DNA of 8,757 nt, from assembly GCA_031283505.1 (NCBI GenBank), contig JAITBO010000082.1, forward strand, positions 1 to 8,757, given 5' to 3'. The DNA comes from Treponema sp. (GTDB lineage Bacteria; Spirochaetota; Spirochaetia; Treponematales; Breznakiellaceae). The position numbers and the translations under genes were made by a program. The notes below the pieces were generated by a model. That model made no database searches. It was not told where the DNA came from and saw nothing but the letters and a program-made list of their open reading frames with translations. Shown piece after piece: positions 6,470 through 8,757 of this stretch (the first letter of the stretch is position 1; each line of letters opens with the position of its first letter).

Positions 6470-8268
6470 ACCGCGCCGCCTTTGGCGGGGCCGCAAAGCA
6501 CCGCGCCGCCGGGGCCGTTCTTCGTCACCTTCTCAAGGGGGATTCCCTTTTCCCTGGCAATAAGTTCCAAAATGAGGGGACCGCAGAAGGCTCCCTGACA
6601 CCGCCCGCTCCCGGGTCTGACCCGCCGCCTCACCCCGTCCAGAGTGTCGCAGGACACAGGCCGCCGCAGAGCGTCCAGAATTTCGCCTCGGCTCACTTCC
6701 TCGCAGCGGCAGAGGATGACCCCGTAATCGGGGTTGGTCCGTATCAGGGCTTCCCTTTCGGCATCCCTCAAGGCGGCGGTATGGGGGATGGGTTTGCGTA
6801 TGGGGTCGAAATCCGGCCTGACCGCCGGACGTTCCCCGCAGGCCTCAAGAATTTCCACCGCAAAACGGGCCGCGTCCACAGCTATGGCCGGAGCAGCCGT
6901 CAGGCCCGGAGACTGTATCCCCGCCGCGTGAACCAGATTGACCGTCCGCCGGCCTTTGCAGACAACAAAATCCTCCTCGTAGGTAGGGGCCCGTATCCCG
7001 GCGAAACAGGTGATAATCTGGGCCTGGGAAAGGGTTGGGACCGTTTCCTTGAATTTGACAAAGACCTTATGCACCGCTTCCCGGTTCGTGGCATAATCTT
7101 CCCGGTCAAAAACTTCCGCCGCATCCGGCCCTACCAAGATGTTGCCGTAGGCTGTGCGTATCATCCCCCCTCCCTTGGAATGACCGGTCTTCTTCGCCCC
7201 TCCGGAAGCCGATCCTGTTTTGAGGAACAGGTTGATCCTGCTTGCAATGGTATTGAGGAGAACACCGGTCATCTTTTTATCCAGGATGGAATTGATCCCC
7301 CGCCGGGGATGGATGGAATAAAACTGGTCCCCTGCCATGGCAGCTATCTCATCGGCAAAAACCCCGGCAGCGTTCACCGTCACCTTGGGATACACCGTCC
7401 CCCTGTTGGTCGTGACGCTGACGATGCGTCCGCTTTCGGTCTTCATCCCCGTGACAGCCGTGTCCAGGGAAATCCGCGCTCCGTTTTGCGCCGCGTTTTC
7501 CGCGTATGCAATGGTCAGATTATACGGACAGACCACCCCCGCGCTGGGGAAGAAAAGAGCCGCCGCAAGATCCTCCCTCAGGCCCGGCTCCCGGCTATGA
7601 AGTTCCTTCCTCCCGATGACCCGTACACCCGGAATCCCCAGCCATTTCCAGTACAGAAGGCTCAGATATAAAAAAAATTTTACAAAAGTCCCGCCGAAAC
7701 AGAGGTACTGGCCGGTCCGTTCAAAGGGAACCCCCAGGTCCCCGGTAATTTTGCCGTACATCCGGTTTCCCGGCATATTGTAGCGGTATTTCTGAGTTCC
7801 CTTGAAGAGGTCCAGCCCCGGATGAACCATCCCGTCGTTCCGGCTGGAGGCGTGTACAGCCACATCGTGTTCTTTTTCCACCAGCAATATGTCAAGGTCG
7901 TAACGCGCAAGCTCCCGTGCAATGGCGCAGCCGGTAATCCCGCCGCCTATGACCAGTACGTCCGGCCTTTTCCCCTCAAGGCCCGCGTCATGAACTGCCG
8001 GAACCCTCATGGGCGGAATTTCCCCTCCCGTAAACCGCACCCGGTTCACGAAACCCCGGAACCTGGTGCGGGTACAGTCCCGGCCCCGGCAGGTCCCGTC
8101 TTCCCGCCTGAAACGCAGACCTTTTACCGCCAGGAATCCCGCCTCCACCACGGCGGCCCAGGAATCCAGAGAGCCTTCCAGAACCAGACAACCATCATCG
8201 AGAACTACCCAAACCTGATCCTGAAAACGGGAGCGCAGCCTGTTGTTAATCCGCCGTAAAGAAGACAT
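6466..8268 (-). CDS. GlpA-like FAD dehydrogenase with BFD [2Fe-2S] domain and BON-like N-terminus
   Basis: A 600-residue protein in three parts. Residues about 15-80 resemble a BON domain (VWVVLDDGCLVLEGSLDSW, then GFVNRVRF) with an Arg-rich insert holding CRGRDC. From about 103 comes a DAO-type FAD domain: VLVIGGGITGCAIARELARY (104-123), then VEKEHDVAVHASSRNDGMVHPG (130-151) and VNAAGVFADEIA (298-309). The C-terminus has a BFD-like [2Fe-2S] motif, ILCRCEEVSRGEI, with Cys 520, 522, 557 and 562. This matches anaerobic glycerol-3-phosphate dehydrogenase relatives that oxidise G3P to DHAP, but substrate identity is inferred. No signal peptide or membrane segment is seen. ATG at 8266-8268 is preferred over GTG at 8335-8337 because the best promoter lies between them; the Shine-Dalgarno at the ATG is weak. 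This is the first operon gene and overlaps the next by 4 nt. Confidence 0.85.
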   Translation of the reverse strand: MSSLRRINNRLRSRFQDQVWVVLDDGCLVLEGSLDSWAAVVEAGFLAVKGLRFRREDGTCRGRDCTRTRFRGFVNRVRFTGGEIPPMRVPAVHDAGLEGKRPDVLVIGGGITGCAIARELARYDLDILLVEKEHDVAVHASSRNDGMVHPGLDLFKGTQKYRYNMPGNRMYGKITGDLGVPFERTGQYLCFGGTFVKFFLYLSLLYWKWLGIPGVRVIGRKELHSREPGLREDLAAALFFPSAGVVCPYNLTIAYAENAAQNGARISLDTAVTGMKTESGRIVSVTTNRGTVYPKVTVNAAGVFADEIAAMAGDQFYSIHPRRGINSILDKKMTGVLLNTIASRINLFLKTGSASGGAKKTGHSKGGGMIRTAYGNILVGPDAAEVFDREDYATNREAVHKVFVKFKETVPTLSQAQIITCFAGIRAPTYEEDFVVCKGRRTVNLVHAAGIQSPGLTAAPAIAVDAARFAVEILEACGERPAVRPDFDPIRKPIPHTAALRDAEREALIRTNPDYGVILCRCEEVSRGEILDALRRPVSCDTLDGVRRRVRPGSGRCQGAFCGPLILELIAREKGIPLEKVTKNGPGGAVLCGPAKGGAV

Positions 8269-8284
8269 ACCGTAATTATTCCAT

Positions 8285-8313
8285 AGTTTAAAGGATGAAC
8301 AGGAATATGTCAA
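8285..8313 (-). promoter_or_regulatory. Sigma70-type promoter of the five-gene operon
   Basis: Read on the minus strand, a perfect -35 TTGACA (8308-8313) is followed by a 17-bp spacer and -10 TAAACT (8285-8290, four of six consensus bases). Transcription would start near 8278, leaving a leader of only about 10 nt before the ATG at 8268. This fits the absence of a clear Shine-Dalgarno there. Confidence 0.6.
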
Positions 8314-8395
8314 ACAAAACCATGGGACAAAAAACACCTATAAGACTTGACGCGGAAGCCGCCATACCGAATTTTTTTGATCTGTAATAGCAGTA

Positions 8396-8424
8396 TTGAC
8401 AAACCGGAAGGAAGTAAATAAAAT
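8396..8424 (+). promoter_or_regulatory. Divergent sigma70-type promoter with no gene behind it
   Basis: TTGACA (8396-8401), a 17-bp spacer and TAAAAT (8419-8424, five of six consensus bases) form a near-ideal promoter reading rightward. The predicted start is near 8431. No coding frame follows within the window, so the transcript would be an untranslated RNA or a long leader for a gene beyond the right edge. Confidence 0.55.
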
Positions 8425-8469
8425 TAATAAAAAATAGTATTCAAAACCGATAAAGGGATTGCGGGTTAT

Positions 8470-8487
8470 AAGACTCCCCGGGGTCTT
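8470..8487. other. Small GC-rich hairpin downstream of the divergent promoter
   Basis: AAGAC and CC pair with GGGTCTT across a one-base T bulge, giving a 7-bp stem with a 3-nt loop. On the plus strand it would lie about 40 nt into the RNA from the promoter at 8396-8424. The bases after it (CGATAAATTT) are too weak for a clear terminator. Confidence 0.35.
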
Positions 8488-8646
8488 CGATAAATTTGTC
8501 GGATGATACTTACCGGTTAAATGCGCTTTTTTTATGTGTAATTTTTTTGAATTTAAGAAGGAACGCGAGCTGATTTAATTAAGGGTTTAACTGTTTTTTT
8601 CAAAGCCAGCCTATTTTGAAAAGGGCGTCTGTGTTTTGTAATTAGT

Positions 8647-8680
8647 GTCTGTCCATAATGTAGACACATTATGGACAGAC
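8647..8680. repeat. Perfect 15-bp palindromic repeat, copy 1
   Basis: GTCTGTCCATAATGT (8647-8661) and ACATTATGGACAGAC (8666-8680) are exact reverse complements around loop AGAC. It is flanked by TA on the right and near a TA on the left. It shares 13 of 15 arm bases with copy 2 at the right edge. Candidates are a REP-type element, a minimal MITE or a terminator for a gene beyond the edge. Confidence 0.85.
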
Positions 8681-8692
8681 TACCTTAAAATC

Positions 8693-8725
8693 TGCATTTT
8701 CGTAACCTTTAGGTGAGAAAATGCA
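8693..8725. repeat. Nested hairpin between the two palindromic repeats
   Basis: TGCATTTTC (8693-8701) and GAAAATGCA (8717-8725) are exact reverse complements. Inside them ACCT (8705-8708) and AGGT (8711-8714) form a second short stem with loop TT. The arms are unrelated to those of the flanking repeats. Confidence 0.7.
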
Positions 8726-8727
8726 AG

Positions 8728-8757
8728 GTCTGTCCACAAAGTAACCGACTTTGTGGA
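8728..8757. repeat. Palindromic repeat, copy 2, cut by the window edge
   Basis: The left arm GTCTGTCCACAAAGT (8728-8742) and the visible right arm ACTTTGTGGA (8748-8757) pair perfectly around loop AACCG. By analogy with copy 1 the missing bases should be CAGAC. Relative to copy 1, arm positions 10 and 13 differ, and the opposite arm differs in the matching way, so pairing is kept. Confidence 0.75.

Larger units (their letters stand above)
8338..8757. other. AT-rich region without a credible protein gene
   Basis: Beyond the operon promoter I see no reading frame with both a start and a ribosome binding site on either strand. AAGAAGGA at 8556-8563 looks like a Shine-Dalgarno but no start codon follows at a suitable distance. 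The region is AT-rich with several T-runs (8372-8378, 8527-8533, 8542-8548, 8594-8600). It contains a divergent plus-strand promoter, a small hairpin at 8470-8487 and a hairpin cluster from 8647 to the edge. Confidence 0.6.

Noticed and set aside
6467..6496. Upstream TTG start for the FAD oxidoreductase
   Set aside because: The ATG overlapping the previous stop as ATGA is a much better start and sits directly before the FAD-binding strand.
5837..6598. Plus-strand open frame of 253 codons
   Set aside because: Antisense to the flavoprotein genes, no recognisable domain; a shadow frame.
7526..7536. GGACAGAC inside the dehydrogenase gene, matching the repeat arm
   Set aside because: A short match in coding sequence with no opposing arm nearby; most likely coincidence.
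6781..7671. Long plus-strand open frame (296 codons)
   Set aside because: Antisense to the GlpA-like dehydrogenase, low-complexity Arg/Pro/Gly-rich product, no ribosome binding site context.
8269..8337. GTG start extending the first operon gene by 23 residues
   Set aside because: The extension contains the -35 and -10 boxes of the best promoter and encodes a Cys/Phe/Trp-rich stretch unlike the rest. It would also resemble a poor signal peptide on a cytosolic enzyme.
8339..8475. Direct repeat TATAAGACT at 8339-8347 and 8467-8475
   Set aside because: Nine bases in an AT-rich region is within chance, and the flanks do not match.
8647..8757. CRISPR-like array at the right edge
   Set aside because: Only two repeats, with differing sequence and loops, and the intervening stretch is itself a hairpin; no cas genes.

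Overview
The window most likely comes from the chromosome of a Gram-negative, probably anaerobic bacterium. A spirochaete of the Treponema type is my best guess. That guess rests on overall resemblance: a signal-peptide protein with a probable outer-membrane barrel that looks treponemal, next to an anaerobic-style glycerol-3-phosphate oxidoreductase cluster. It does not rest on any marker gene. No rRNA, tRNA, transposase gene or CRISPR array is visible.

Layout. At the left, a plus-strand gene (17-1210) encodes an exported protein with an N-terminal globular domain, an Ala/Glu-rich linker and a probable C-terminal beta-barrel. It converges on a five-gene minus-strand operon that fills 1364-8268. 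The short gap between them (1211-1363) holds the operon's Rho-independent terminator inside a larger imperfect palindrome. In transcription order the operon encodes: a GlpA-like FAD dehydrogenase with a C-terminal [2Fe-2S] BFD domain and an unusual BON-like N-terminal extension (8268-6466); a two-nucleotide-binding FAD/NAD oxidoreductase (6469-5198); a small four-cysteine DUF1667 protein (5196-4834); an FGGY carbohydrate kinase (4720-3164); and a VAO/PCMH-fold flavoenzyme resembling alkylglycerone-phosphate synthase (3094-1364). A good sigma70-type promoter precedes the first gene, the first three genes are tightly coupled, and the last two have their own strong Shine-Dalgarno sequences.

How the genes may work together. 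The first three proteins form a recognisable set: oxidation of a glycerol-3-phosphate-like substrate with electrons passed through FAD, Fe-S and a second flavoprotein. The kinase would supply the phosphorylated polyol. The fifth enzyme belongs to a family whose best-known member acts on acyl-dihydroxyacetone phosphate. So the operon handles a three-carbon or related polyol phosphate, and a link to ether-lipid metabolism is possible but unproven. There is no transporter or regulator gene in the window.

The right end (8269-8757) has no credible protein gene. It holds the operon promoter, a divergent plus-strand promoter with no gene behind it in this window, and a cluster of hairpins at the right edge. 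Two of these hairpins belong to one palindromic repeat family and differ by compensatory base changes.
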